This document shows positions 1 through 11,100 of a stretch of DNA of 64,000 nucleotides, one piece after another. The first letter of the stretch is position 1. Each line of letters begins with the position of its first letter. A program made the position numbers and the translations under genes. Source of the DNA: Prunus persica (Eukaryota > Streptophyta > Magnoliopsida > Rosales > Rosaceae); the NCBI RefSeq assembly GCF_000346465.2, contig NC_034014.1, forward strand, positions 10,928,411 to 10,992,410. The letters run 5' to 3'. Below the pieces are notes generated by a model. That model did no database searches and was not told the origin of the DNA. It saw only the letters and a program-made list of their open reading frames with translations.

Positions 1-144
1 TATATGTCTTGGAGAATACGGAGGAAGTCCTACCTTATATCAAGTACGTATGAGTTTTATTCTTTAAGTTTCCATTTAAAATTATTTCTTATGTTTATCT
101 TATATATTTGGGACCGTAATGCTTGAATTTTTCGTGTCATGTAG

Positions 145-980
145 GCAACATATGATCCACATCAAGACTGCTTATCCAAAATTTAGAAAGAGAACAAAGT
201 GGCTGCAGGATAAGCACAATAGCACTTTCATTCAATGGCTACGCTTCAAGGTATATGTTGTTGAATAACGTATTTCTCTTTTAATTTTCTTCTTATTTAT
301 ATGTTAGGATGAATTAAGATATGATTAATTTGCAGGTTCAAAGTGAAGTTGAGGAAGACAATCATGGCGTATCAGAAAATTTAAGGTGGCTAGCAGCTGG
401 TCCAAACATGTCAGTGCCATTATATAGGAGCTATCTTATTAAAGGTATTAAATTCAATATCAAGGCACAAGATGATGTGCGGACAACTCAAAATAGTGGA
501 GTTTATTTACTTGCACATACCATGCAAGTTGCTAGTGCCAAGGATAAAAACCCAATTCTCTCAAATATGGGTTTCTATGGTGTCATTCAAGAAATTTGGG
601 ACCTTGACTACCAAAAGTTTACAATCCCAGTCTTTAGGTGTGATTGGATAGATAGTTCTGGTCTTGTAGTCGACGAACTTGGATTTACCCTTGTAGATTT
701 GAGTAAAATTGGACATAGGAATGACCAATTTGTTTTGGCTTCTCAAGTCAAACAAATATTTTTTGTTGACGACCCGATGCATCGTGGTTGGTCGGTAGTG
801 TTATCAATGCCTAGTAGAGAATATAATGATGTTATTGGTGATGAAGTATTAGGTGATGTGATAATTGAGTGTGAGCCATTTACTAGAGGGATGCCAAATG
901 TTGACACATTTGATGAACTGGTAGGTGAGTTAGGCGGTCAAAATATTCGAGATGGGTGTGAAGATATATGGATTGAATGA
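145..980 (+). CDS. CACTA transposon ORF, C-terminal exons with DUF4216 domain (5' end outside the window)
   Basis: Two exons can be read. Exon 145-250 (ag/gt bounded) encodes a segment ending WLQDKHNSTFIQWLRFK, typical of the region joining the TNP2-type transposase domain to DUF4216. After an 85-base intron, exon 336-980 encodes NLRWLAAGPN...SYLIKGIKFNI...GFYGVIQEIWDLDY...FRCDWID and ...FVLASQVKQIFFVDDP, the classical DUF4216 sequence of plant CACTA elements, and stops at TGA 978-980. Reading frame is kept across the intron. DUF4216 has no established enzymatic role; it accompanies the CACTA transposase. No frame lesion is visible in this part. Earlier exons, including the catalytic domain, lie upstream of base 1; coding sequence around 1-45 may be another exon. 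Confidence 0.8.
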
Positions 981-1029
981 TGCTTATGTAATTGGGCAGT
1001 GTATGACATTAATTTTGTAATATATTGTA

Positions 1030-2326
1030 ATGTGATTTCTTCACTTTCTACGTTCAAATAAAACACGACGTTATTGTGAATCAGTTATTCAGCATATTTA
1101 CCGACGTCTTAAAGCAACGTAACAATGAAGAACCACGACGCTATTGTGAAGCAATTATTCAGGATATCACGTCGGTGAAGGATAAAGAACCGCCATGTAA
1201 TTCAAAATAACACGACTCCAATCCCATAATACCGACGTCTAAAAAACGAGATATGTAATCTGAACGTTAAAAAATACGACGTCATCATACATTTTCCACG
1301 TCGCAAGTTCTTTTATAAACGAAGAGGAACGAAATTAATTCCGACGGAAATTCATTATAACCGCCGTCTAATAACAATTAAACGACGTTATTTGTAATAC
1401 GGCTCCCATCATAATCTACGCCGTCTATATGTTCTGTAATACGGCTCTCATTTATTTGGAACCGACGTTGTTTAGACGTTCAACGTCGTCTATATTATTA
1501 AGTGCGTCGTGAGTAATGAATACATATAAATACAACGTCGACTATATAAATGTATACGTCGTAAATAATGACACTGACAACTATTTCCACGTCATCTTTT
1601 TTAGATAAAATCGAAGTGGAAAATTTATTTCACGACGGTTTTTTGTAAATAAGAGACGTTGTAGAACTTTAGCAGACTAAACACGTCTGTTTTTATTGTT
1701 TTCCGACGTTGTTGTATTTAACAACGTCTAATATTTATGGTCGTTGTTTGTTTCTGAAAATAGGACGTATAAATTTTTTAATACGACTCTCATATATTTG
1801 TAACTGACGTTGTTTAGTTTTTCAACGTCTACTATAGAAACACATACGTCGTAAATAATGACACTGACAACTATTTCCACGTCATCTTTTATCAAAAAAT
1901 CGAAGTGGAAAATTAATTGTACGACGGTTGTGTTTATATGTGCGACGTAGTAGGTATCAATAACGTCGTCTTCTAATGTATTTAAAGACGTCATATTTTT
2001 TATTGTCGTGAAAATTATATTTAACGTCGGCGTATTTTTATTGTCGTCGTTGTATGTCTATCTTGCGGCCTTGTTCTCTTAATATGTGTCATATTTTCCC
2101 TTTTTAACGACGGTCTTTTTAGAGAATTGGTCGTCTATTATCATCATCGATTGCTTTTTTTAGATCTTTTTGCAGTACAAAGACGTCGTTTTGTATTTTT
2201 TGATGACGTTGTATTGTTTAACAACGACGGTTATTTAGCGTCGTGGTTTATGAGGGAAAAGATGACGGTGGATTCCACGACCATTGAAAAACCAAATACA
2301 CGACGGTGATTTACCGTCGTCTTTTT
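1030..2326. repeat. CACTA family 1 subterminal repeat array (ACGTC/CCGTCG motifs)
   Basis: Downstream of the stop codon the sequence is packed with the short motifs ACGTC/GACGT and CCGTCG/CGACGG in both orientations, which is the expected architecture for CACTA subterminal regions where transposase binds. An approximately 85-bp block (around 1553-1640) recurs in direct orientation at about 1846-1930, so the array grew partly by segmental duplication. Short ORFs here are chance readings of the repeats. Confidence 0.75.
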
Positions 2327-2343
2327 GCTTTTTTGTAGTAGTG
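2327..2343 (-). repeat. Terminal inverted repeat of CACTA family 1
   Basis: Read on the minus strand it is CACTACTACAAAAAAGC, and the identical 17-mer starts the elements at 55365 and 63243. The outermost CACTA bases define the superfamily. The other terminus and hence the 3-bp target duplication cannot be seen. Confidence 0.85.
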
Positions 2344-2409
2344 AGTGCTAAGTAATTCCCTGCATGCACATGCTTTCTAACATTAGACAGGGAAAATATT
2401 TAAAATTAG

Positions 2410-3135
2410 TCAAACACTCAGTGTTAGCAAGCAATTCATAACATTAAGATAACGAACAAACAAATAAATGAAAAAGGAGAGCAATGATGAATCATTACAC
2501 CAATCATGATACTTATTCCTATATAAAATGCAATCATTGTAGCATGCATGTGTCTTCTCATACTTCAATCCCAAGGCATTCAATGTCTTCTTTGCTTCAT
2601 ACATACATGAGGGTAGCTCTTGACCAATTGGAAGCAAACCAATTTCAATAAACATATCGGAGAAACAATTGTTGGTCATGCCATGCCTTGCTTTAAGGTT
2701 GTACAACTTAACCAATTCCAACAACTTGGTGTGCTTATGACACCCAGGATAAAGATGTTTTTCTACTTCTTCCACAAACTTCCTAAATTCGTCTGGGTTT
2801 TTAGTAAAGTGTTCATGTGCACCTTCGCACATATCAATTGTCTCATCCACTACGTCACGTTCAAGATATGGTTCTTGATTTACACTTTCACTTCCATTTG
2901 ATTCAATAGGTTGCCCATGCCATATCCAATCCTTATAGGTTTGGTCAACCCCATTGAAATACAAATGCTCCCTTATTACTCTAATAGTAAACTTTCTTGT
3001 ATTCCCACATCTCTGGTATGGACAATGAATGCGCCTATGATCAATAGCATTTGCTAATGCTATCCTTAGAAATTCTTCAACCCCATGTTCATACTCTTTG
3101 CTTCTTCTATATTCATGCATCCAAGATTTATCCAT
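2410..3135 (-). pseudogene. CACTA TNP2-type transposase, N-terminal fragment (transposase-associated domain)
   Basis: The minus-strand reading starts MDKSWMHEYRRSKEYEHGVEEF and continues with the Cys-containing CPYQRCGNTRKF motif, the signature of the transposase-associated domain at the start of plant CACTA TNP2 proteins. Residues about 130-225 (LLELVKLYNLKARHGMTNNCFSDMFIEIG and ...ALGLKYEKTHACYNDCILYRNKYHD) match the beginning of the transposase family 2 region. The reading then runs into non-homologous residues near 2490, probably an intron, and ends 67 bp from the terminus of the CACTA element at 2343. The DDE core and everything after it are missing here, so it is a truncated copy. It is opposite in strand to the neighbouring element and therefore a different insertion. 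Confidence 0.75.
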
Positions 3136-4770
3136 ATCCCTTTAACCAGTCCATTTCATAAACACAAATAATATTATAAAAAACTTGAGTTCACATTTCA
3201 AATAATGAGGGAAGCTGCCTATTATATAAGAGCATCTCAAGTTGCTTGAGATAGGAGTAGCAAGGTATACTCGGTCATTTCTTTAATATTGCAAATAAAA
3301 AATAAATATGGCCAAACAATGTAATATAAGTTGAATCCTAACTAAATGAGCTCATTTCCAAAAAATTACTCACGTTTTAATGATGCATTTCTAGTTTATT
3401 CTATAGCTAGCATTTAGAGTACTTCACCAAAAAAAAGAAAAAAAAAAGAAAAAAAAGAAACCCAAATTTAAGCATGGCATGAAAAAGTGCAAGAACTTGT
3501 AAATTTTGATGAAATACAAGTGCACTTACCGCAGTCAGAAGATCAACAGTTGCAGAAACAGATTTGATCCCTCTTTGACAACCCTGCAAATTAAGGCTAA
3601 TACAAATTAGCATATATGTAAAGAGCTTAAGGAGCAACATAATCTTGCTGTGGTTCTTTTTTTGTGTTTGATCATTTATCATCAATATATTTTTGATGAA
3701 GTACAAGAACTTCAATTAGAAACTGAGGTGTTCTTAAGGTGGCATCATTAAAACTTTGCCTTAAGAAATCCCCAAGGAAAAAAAGAGAGAACCACACAAC
3801 TCAACCAACTAACATTACTCTACTCGTTTGCCCTATCTGCTATTTTGTGGCCTTAGTTTGATCGTTTATCATCAATTTAATTAGAGGACCAAGTAATGGG
3901 GTTGCTTAAATAATTAAAAGAAATAGACACGGCAATTAAAAGAAATAGTAATGGGCAGCCTAACAAACTTTCAAGGGTCTCTTGGAATGTTAGTTTGAGA
4001 GTAAAAGAAGCAAAGCAAGGCAGAGTCAACTTGGACTAGAAAACTGTACAATCTTATTTACAAAGTAAACACATAAATTGAAACTTAGTAAAAATAAAAA
4101 TAAAAAGCTAATCTACTAATATAAGTTACAGCCACCTTCAGGTGTATTGAACATGTAAGGAATGTTTAAAAACCCACCTTAATTTTGCAACTTCCAACAA
4201 ACTACCCAAACTGATAAATGTTCAATCTTAGATAAAAGAACAATTCAAAACCTAAACTGACAAATTATACTTAGAAAATAGCAAAACCACTTGTCAAACT
4301 AATTTCATAACAAACTAAACACATGGACTCTAAAACTGATGGTGGCAATTTGTGATGTCAATTCAGTTCCCATTGCATAGTCAATGTGCTTTGCAATGGT
4401 TCAATTGTCTTTCTCATATGAGAGTTGCAGGAATTTTGTTTGATGAATTACATAAATGGTCAATACCAAGCCAAGCTCTAGTTATTTTACTATCTTGACG
4501 AATGTGATGAAAAAAACCCAATTATGTTTATAGCTTAGACTGAAAGCAAACACCTATCAAAAACTAAAATTCCCAAAACTCAATTCTACATGAAAATACA
4601 AAAGCCACGGAATCAAATTATCAAATAAACCAAGCCACCGAATCAGATTAAACCATCAAGCAGGTTCCAAGATAATCAATCACAAATTTAGCAACATAAC
4701 ACAACAAAAAGCTATTAAAAAAAATATAAAAAATTGATCTGGTGCTGATTATTAAAATTTGAAGATTTTC
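3136..4770. other. Non-coding interval upstream of the truncated CACTA transposase
   Basis: About 1.6 kb of AT-rich sequence with poly-A/poly-purine runs (for example 3427-3462). I found no recognisable gene. A 54-base stretch at 3530-3583 (-) is bounded by AG and GT like a small exon but has no identifiable homology. Part of this interval may be the 5' region of the CACTA fragment on its left. Confidence 0.4.
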
Positions 4771-4779
4771 CTAGTATTG

Positions 4780-6545
4780 AGAGAAAGAATGTTTAGTTGT
4801 GAAGAGAGAAACTTTTGGGGGAAAGGGAAATGCTTCGAACTGATAGATGAAATCACACAATCGTCGACTTAAACTTCCGTCTGAGTGTCTGGGCTTGAGA
4901 AATTGTGTGAGCTGGCTTGAGAATCGTCGAATGGAAGTATGATTCTCATTGTGAATCGTCATGGTTGGGCATTTGAGGGTTTTAGCAAGAATGGGGTAGT
5001 GGTGGAGGAGAGAGAAGAAAGAGAGAGTTTCAAAGGGACTAAAGGAGAGTTTTGTTCAGGAGATGAATTTTTAGGGTATAGTTTCAGAGTGAGTGAAAAA
5101 ATTGAGAAGGAGTTAGAAGAATTGGGGCTAGAGTTTGAGAGGGAGCTGAAGTTTCAGAGAGAGTTTGCGAGGGAGAGTAAAAATTTTGGGTTAGGGCATT
5201 GACTCAAACTTTACGCATCAGGGGTATATTACCAAAAAATGACCCTCTTAAAAATAAAATAAAAACTAATCACTTTAGGCATCTATATTTATGTAGATGA
5301 TGCTAAAGGGGAATAAAGGCATCGTCATAAATAAACAAAAATGCGCGCTGATGTCTTTATACTTGTTTAGTATTGTTATTTATGAAATTGATGACTAATC
5401 TACTAATAGGATCGATTTCCCTCTTTACCGATGCCTATCTAGTGTTGCTGTAAGTGAAATTTGACTTAGTGTCACAACCTCTCAAAAACACCTTTCCTAA
5501 AGTGACGGCTCTAAGGAGAATGAAGGGTCCATTTACCCAAAATTCCTATGTTAGAAAAGGACAGATGGAAACAGAAGAATATCAGAGAATAAGACAAAAC
5601 TTCGCAAGGACCCAGCTGAAATCACACATGAGTTGGCGATCCTTATGATTTACTGAAGATGAGTAGTCATACACATACAAGATGACTAGCCATAACCTAA
5701 TGCATTCTAAAGAATGTAATGTGAGAATTACCTTTGGCAATGCATGAGAAATATAAAGCATGTGTTCAGTCAAGTACAAAAAAAGCACCCCTTATCAAAC
5801 TACATGGATTACAAAAGAAGATGCCAAGGAGTATTCCCAATATCTGATTACAAAATGTACTACCCTTGTTGAATACAAAATATGCCTTCATTAGCTAGGT
5901 CCAAAATGAACTCCCCCTTAATCACGAAGGCATTAAACTTACTTGAAATGGCATTGAGGGTGTGAAGGTGATAGTGCGTGAATAGTTGAGATGCACCACA
6001 CCATGCCTTTGTAGGAAGAGCATCTAACATGTAAGATCTCTCAGCCACAAACTTCCTCTTGGAAAGAACTTCGTGATAGAAAGTTGCAGGTTCAAGAGAC
6101 ACAAAAAAGGAGGAAGGTTCCATGGAGACATAGGGGTTAGGTCGAGACTTAGGAGCCCTAGGAATAGCAAGTATGATGAGAGGCTTGGCAGAAGACATGG
6201 CGCAAAACAAACGAAGAGAAAAAACATAAGCGAAACAGAAGAAACGTGAGAAGGCGACAAGAAGAAGAAAGAAGAACAGCTGAAAACCTGAAAAAAGAGT
6301 AAAAGTGAGATAGAGACAAAAAAAAGAAGATATGTGGTACCTAAAAACTTTTTGGGTTTTCTAATTTTTGAATTTTTTTTTAAATTGAAAAAAAAAAAAA
6401 AAACCTCAAAGGCCACGACAAAAGAGACAACAAACAAAGACGCAAAACGCAAAGCAAAACAAAAATAAAAGGGCCAAGAACAGGATGACCAGTCAACCAT
6501 AATGAGCAGACGTACACATTGACTAGTCAATCATAACATAAATAA
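4780..6545 (-). repeat. Duplicated block R1, copy 1
   Basis: This block recurs at 20446-21963, about 48870-50435 (cut by an N gap) and 56182-57170 plus 58402-58560. All copies share the purine-rich GAGAGAGAAG segment, the region around 5280-5460, and the minus-strand ORF at the right end. Copies differ by scattered substitutions and small indels. It adjoins a dead beta-glucosidase promoter on its right in three of the four cases, so it has been duplicated as part of the beta-glucosidase locus. Its origin is not recognised. Confidence 0.7.
5860..6198 (-). CDS. Hypothetical 112-aa protein (R1 block, copy 1)
   Basis: I do not recognise this protein with confidence. Starting at the ATG at 6198 it begins MSSAKPLIILAIPRAPKSRP and contains KRKFVAERSYMLDALPTKAW and ISSKFNAFVIKGEFILDLANEG. 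The pattern K/R-x-F-V-x-E-R followed by a short acidic and hydrophobic stretch is loosely like the N-terminal region of plant 'putative transposon protein' families found in gypsy-type elements; that is a weak inference. The reading frame is open in copies 1 and 2 and damaged in copies 3 and 4. The upstream minus-strand sequence (6200-6480) is strongly T/C-rich, as in a 5' UTR. No signal peptide or membrane segment is evident. Confidence 0.35.
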   Translation of the reverse strand: MSSAKPLIILAIPRAPKSRPNPYVSMEPSSFFVSLEPATFYHEVLSKRKFVAERSYMLDALPTKAWCGASQLFTHYHLHTLNAISSKFNAFVIKGEFILDLANEGIFCIQQG

Positions 6546-6547
6546 CA

Positions 6548-6735
6548 CATATCAGTATAAGTTTGCTCTGGCTGGGTGGCATGTTGCATGGCCTTTATAT
6601 AGAGGAAGTACGTGCTGCGCATGAGAATAGGAAGCAATGACGACATAAATTTCTTTGCAAAACACACGTGCATGCAATTAGAAGGGTGCAAAGGGAAAGT
6701 TTCATATTTGAATGAATAGTCAAACATGGAATAGT
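6548..6735 (-). pseudogene. Beta-glucosidase promoter/5'-UTR remnant, inverted (copy 1)
   Basis: Read on the minus strand this matches the promoter of the beta-glucosidase genes at 14.2-14.46 kb and 42.5-42.7 kb: the TTCAAATATG(G)AA(A/G)..TTTCC block, the CAGCACGTACTTCCTC element, the TATA box CTATATAAAGG and the following CCAGAGC(C/A)AACTTATAC 5'-UTR are all in order. No coding exon follows; the sequence passes into the R1 block. It is therefore the remains of a minus-strand gene that stood head-to-head with the gene at 14464. Other copies lie at 37200, 40550 and 58660. Confidence 0.7.
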
Positions 6736-7547
6736 AGCCGCTAATTCTGGTCGAGTCTCCTAATTAACCACATGCGTCAAATTTTGAAAAGAATTTGACG
6801 GACCATTTGTTTTATTGACACTGTAGATTGTTCAGATATTTGTGCATAATATGTGATTTTATTTTTGTTTAACGAATTAGAATTTTTAATTTTATTTAGT
6901 TTCTTAAATACAAATCGTATAGTCTAAACTACAAAGGTTGGTTATTTCTTACATACACAATACCAAGATGTCATGGATTGAATAGAGGATATTTTGTTGA
7001 TTTATTGTTTCACATCCCCAAAAGAGGATATATCATACAAGAAATTAGTGACTTATTGGATAATTATTCAAAACGAATTGCCTTCATGTACAGTATTCTA
7101 TAAAAGGAATGTACAGCTATTACGAGAAGAAAAAGTCTAGCAAAAGAAAACATCCTCAAGGAATGTATACCATTTTACCCCTGCACTTAACAGAATAGTT
7201 AGCAAAATTGACGATAAGACCATTTGTTCTAACGAAATTAAAGTTAAAAGACCACGAGAACCATTTTGGAAATTAAGGTACTCAAATGCAAATCGGGTCT
7301 AAATTCAAGGACTAATAAAACGATTAACCCTTTAATTCTTCCCATAATAAGCTTTCGTTCAAGGCATTTTTTTTAATCACTCGACTGTGAATATAATTTA
7401 TTTCTTGAAACAGAGTGATATTTTAATGACTCGGCTGTGACAATGGCTAATAATAATTTTCATATGCTATTGCTTGGACAAGTCTATGGCTAGCGTAATT
7501 GCTAAGCTCATCCTCACATATTTCTTGTCAAACTTATGCCTTCACTG
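6736..7547. other. Duplicated intergenic region left of the copia insertion
   Basis: Non-coding sequence shared with about 40760-41690, 37400-37990 and 58850-59410. It ends in the copia target site CACTG (7543-7547). The homologous uninterrupted site is at about 41685-41690. No gene is seen. Confidence 0.6.
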
Positions 7548-8086
7548 TGTTGGAAGTTTGAAAGCAAATGTCCCACATTGGAGAAAACAAAAGGTTCCGT
7601 AAGCTTTATAAGCATGAAACCTTAACATCAATTAAATAAAGATTGATGGGCTGATGGGCTTGGTAGTGAAGACTATTATGGTTGGCTTGCTTGATTAATA
7701 CTAATATTTAATAATCAAGACGTATCTCTTTTTCTTTAAAACTATCTCATATTATTTTAAAGTTACCAACTGTATTGGAGAGAAGCACACCAACGTTCGC
7801 CAGAATTCAAGGATCCGGTGCTGGACCCTTGAATTATAGATAGTTGAATCCTGGGAGATAGACGCCTGTTGAACTTCAAGCACTGAGAAGAGGCGAAATT
7901 CTGTCTTTAGGACATTGCAAATACGCAAGCCTCTATCTTCAATAAAAGTCAGTATTCTGTACTTAATTTATATATTTGCACATTTATACAGACTTCGTAA
8001 TTTTGCTACTGTTTGTATTTTAAGAATTGTGCAATAATATAGTGATCCTATAGCATACAACATTTACTGATTATTTTTTAATAACA
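7548..8086 (+). repeat. 5' LTR of the copia element (539 bp, internally deleted)
   Basis: It begins TGTTGG and ends AATAACA. Compared with the 3' LTR it lacks 236 bp corresponding to 12816-13051. The deletion joint is AAGAC, present once here and at both ends of the segment in the 3' LTR, which indicates deletion between 5-bp direct repeats. AATAAA at about 7940 is a plausible polyadenylation signal, and AATTATAGATAG near 7831-7842 is a weak TATA candidate. Confidence 0.95.
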
Positions 8087-8088
8087 AT

Positions 8089-8101
8089 CTAAAGACAGAA
8101 T
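8089..8101 (+). promoter_or_regulatory. Candidate primer-binding site complementary to the element's own LTR
   Basis: Two bases after the 5' LTR lies CTAAAGACAGAAT. It is the exact reverse complement of ATTCTGTCTTTAG at 7898-7910 in the 5' LTR (13228-13240 in the 3' LTR). No TGG-initiated tRNA-complementary site, such as the usual initiator-Met type, is present in the 22 bases between LTR and ATG. The arrangement resembles the self-priming described for Tf1-type elements. Function is inference. Confidence 0.5.
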
Positions 8102-8108
8102 CTCTTTA

Positions 8109-11100
8109 ATGGAAGAATCTGTAAGTGGCGTGAAGATGACTGATATAGTCAATGTCAGCGGCGTCAAAACTCATGTTAAGGAACCAGAGAAGTTCAAAGG
8201 GGTGGATTTCAAACGCTGGCAACAGAAAATGCTGTTTTACTTGACAACACTGAATTTGGCTCATGTAGTCAAAGAGGAAGTTCCTGTGGCAACAGAGAAT
8301 CCGATACCTGCAGCCAAATTAAATGCTATTGATGCTTGGAAACATTCTGAGTTTCTCTGCAGGAATTATATTCTCAGTTCGTTGGATGATACCTTGTATG
8401 ATGTTTATTCTTCATACAAGACTGCCAAGGAATTGTGGGAGTCTCTCGAAAAGAAGTACAGAACAGAGGTTGCCGGTACAAAGAAATTTGTCATTGGGAA
8501 ATTTCTGAATTACAAAATGATAGACTCCAAGTCAGTGGTTAATCAAGTGGAAGAACTCCAGATCATTATGCATGAACTGCATAATGAAAACATGATCATG
8601 AACGAGAACTTTCAAGTGGGTTCGATCATAGAGAAGTTGCCTCCTTCCTGGAATGATTTCAAGATCTATCTGAAACACAAGAAATCTGACATGACCCTGG
8701 ATGATTTGGTTCTGAAACTAAGAGTTGAACAGGATCACAGAATTATTGCGAAAGTGGATGGTGCTTCCTCTGAAGCCAAAGTCAACATTGTTGAAGGCAA
8801 AGTCTCTGCTGGAAAGCCAAAATACAATTCCCAGAAAAATAAAGGCAAGTCCTATTTCAAAATAGCACCAAACAGCAAGAATTTTAAGAAAATAAAAGGG
8901 AGTTGCTGGGTGTGTGGAAAAGCTGGACACAAGGCACAAGATTGTCGCCACAAGAAAGATGGAGTTTCTGCCAAGTCTGCCAATAATCAAGCAAATGTAA
9001 CTGAAGATGTTTTGGCTGCTGTAGTGTCTGAAACGAATATGGTTTTAGATACAAAAGATTGGTGGATTGATACTGGTGCAACCAAGCACATATGTGGCGA
9101 CAAGAGCATGTTCTCTACATACCAAGAAATTTCTGGTGGAGAACAACTCTATATGGGAAATTCCTCAACTGCTGCCATTGCTGGAAAAGGAAAGGTGCTG
9201 CTGAAATTTACCTCTGGGAAGGAACTAGCCCTTCTAGATGTACTTCATGTCCCTGATATTAGGAAGAACTTAGTGTCTGGTCCATTGCTCAGTAATAAGG
9301 GCTTTAAACTAGTATTCGAATCAGACAAGTTTGTTCTCACTAAAGGGGGAATGTTTGTGGGAAAGGGTTATTTGGCTGAGGGTTTGTTCAAACTTAATGT
9401 ATTGGCTACAAATGCTATTAATAAAATAAATAAGGCTTCTGTTTATATTGTTGAGTCTTGTGATATTTGGCATGCTAGATTAGGACATGTTAATTTCCGT
9501 TGTTTAGATAGAATGATCAATTTAAGGTTGCTGCCAAACTTTAAAATTGATCACAACAATAAATGTGAAATATGCACAGAATCAAAATTTGCAAGGCAAA
9601 GTTTCAAATCTGTTTTTGGAAGATCTAATGAGTTGCTGGGTTTGATTCATTCAGATCTTTGTGATTTTAAATCAACACCAACTCGTGGAGGAAAGAATTA
9701 TTATATTACTTTCATTGATGATTGCAGTAAATTTTGCTATGTCTATCTGATAAATAGCAAGGATGAGGCTTTGAATATGTTCAAGACATATAAAGCTGAA
9801 GTTGAAAATCAATTAGAGAGAAAAATTAAAGCTCTAAGATCTGATAGAGGAGGAGAGTATGAGTCTATAGCCTTCTCTGAATTTTGTTCTCAACATGGAA
9901 TAGTTCATCAAACAACGGCTCCATATACACCTCAACAAAATGGTGTTGCTGAAAGAAAAAATCGAACTTTCAAGGACATGATCAACTCCATGTTGAATAG
10001 TTCAGGGCTTCCACACAATCTGTGGGGTGAAGCCTTATTTACTGCAAATACAATCTTGAACAAAATTCCACATAAGAAGACTAATAAGCCTCCTTATGAA
10101 GTGTGGAAAGGTAGAATTCCTACATATAAAACCCTCAAAGTGTGGGGTTGCCTTGCAAAAGTTCAAGTACCCTTGCCAAAACGAGTTAAACTTGGACCAA
10201 AAACAGTAGATTGTGCATTCATTGGTTTTGCAAATAATAGTGCAGCCTATAGGTTCTTAGTGGTTAAATCAGAAATTCCTGATATTCATGTTAATACTAT
10301 CATAGAATCTGTAGATGCAGAATTTTTTGAACATATTTATCCCTACAAAGAAAATAGGTCCTGTCCAACTAGAAAAAGATCACTTGAACCAACTCAAAGT
10401 GACATTCCTTCTTCATCAGGGGTTCATGAGAATGAAATGGAACCAAGAAGAGGAAGTAGAACGAAAATCCCAAGAAATTTTGGACCTGATTTTCTCACCT
10501 TCTTGTCAGAAGCTGAACCACAAACATACAAGGAAGCGATGACTTCAAGTGAGGCTACTTTTTGGAAGGAAGCAATTAAAAGTGAGATGGATTCCATTTT
10601 ACAAAATAATACATGGCAATTGGTTGATTTACCACCTGGTAATAAACCAATTGGTCATAAATGGATATTCAAAAAGAAATTGAAGGCTGATGGTTCTATA
10701 GACAAATATAAGGCACGTCTAGTAGCAAAAGGCTATAGACAAAAAGAAGGGCTGGATTACTTTGATACATATTCACCTGTATCAAGAATCTCATCTATAA
10801 GAATATTAATTTCCATAGCAGCCATACAGAAATTGGAGATACATCAAATGGATGTTAAAACTGCCTTTTTGAATGGAGAATTAGATGAAGAAGTCTATAT
10901 GGAACAACCAGAAGGGTTTGTGGTTAAAGGACAAGAAAAGAAAGTGTGCAAATTAATTAAGTCATTGTATGGACTTAAACAAGCACCAAAAATGTGGCAT
11001 GAAAAATTTGATCATGTTATGCTGTCAAATGATTTTAAGATCAATGAGAGTGACAAATGCGTATATGTAAAGAGTTTCAAGAACTCATGTGTCATAGTAT

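Larger units (their letters stand above)
1..2343 (+). mobile_element. CACTA (En/Spm) transposon, 3' portion
   Basis: The 3' part of a CACTA-superfamily DNA transposon whose 5' part lies before the window. It contains the last coding exons of a DUF4216-type ORF, then about 1.3 kb of short direct and inverted ACGTC/CCGTCG motifs, and ends in a terminal repeat that reads CACTACTACAAAAAAGC on the minus strand (2327-2343). Two further ends of the same family, in inverted orientation, lie at 55365 and 63243 and match this end closely over the outer few hundred bases. The 5' terminus and the DDE transposase core are not in the window, so autonomy cannot be judged. Confidence 0.85.

Noticed and set aside
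3530..3583. Exon-like 54-bp stretch bounded by AG and GT on the minus strand (GCQRGIKSVSATVDLLTA)
   Set aside because: No neighbouring exon or family match could be recognised, so a gene call is not justified.
4939..5202. 87-codon plus-strand ORF rich in Glu and Phe
   Set aside because: It reads through a GAGAGAGAAG purine-rich stretch; the other three copies of the block have stop codons or altered starts in this frame.
6024..6530. Minus-strand ORF of 168 codons rich in Phe, Ser and Leu
   Set aside because: It is a translation of the pyrimidine-rich leader and poly-T stretch in another frame of the R1 block; a similar low-complexity reading occurs at 58130-58579.
8087..8108. Usual tRNA primer-binding site for the copia element
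   Set aside because: No TGG-starting tRNA 3'-end complement is present after the 5' LTR; only the self-complementary 13-mer is found.
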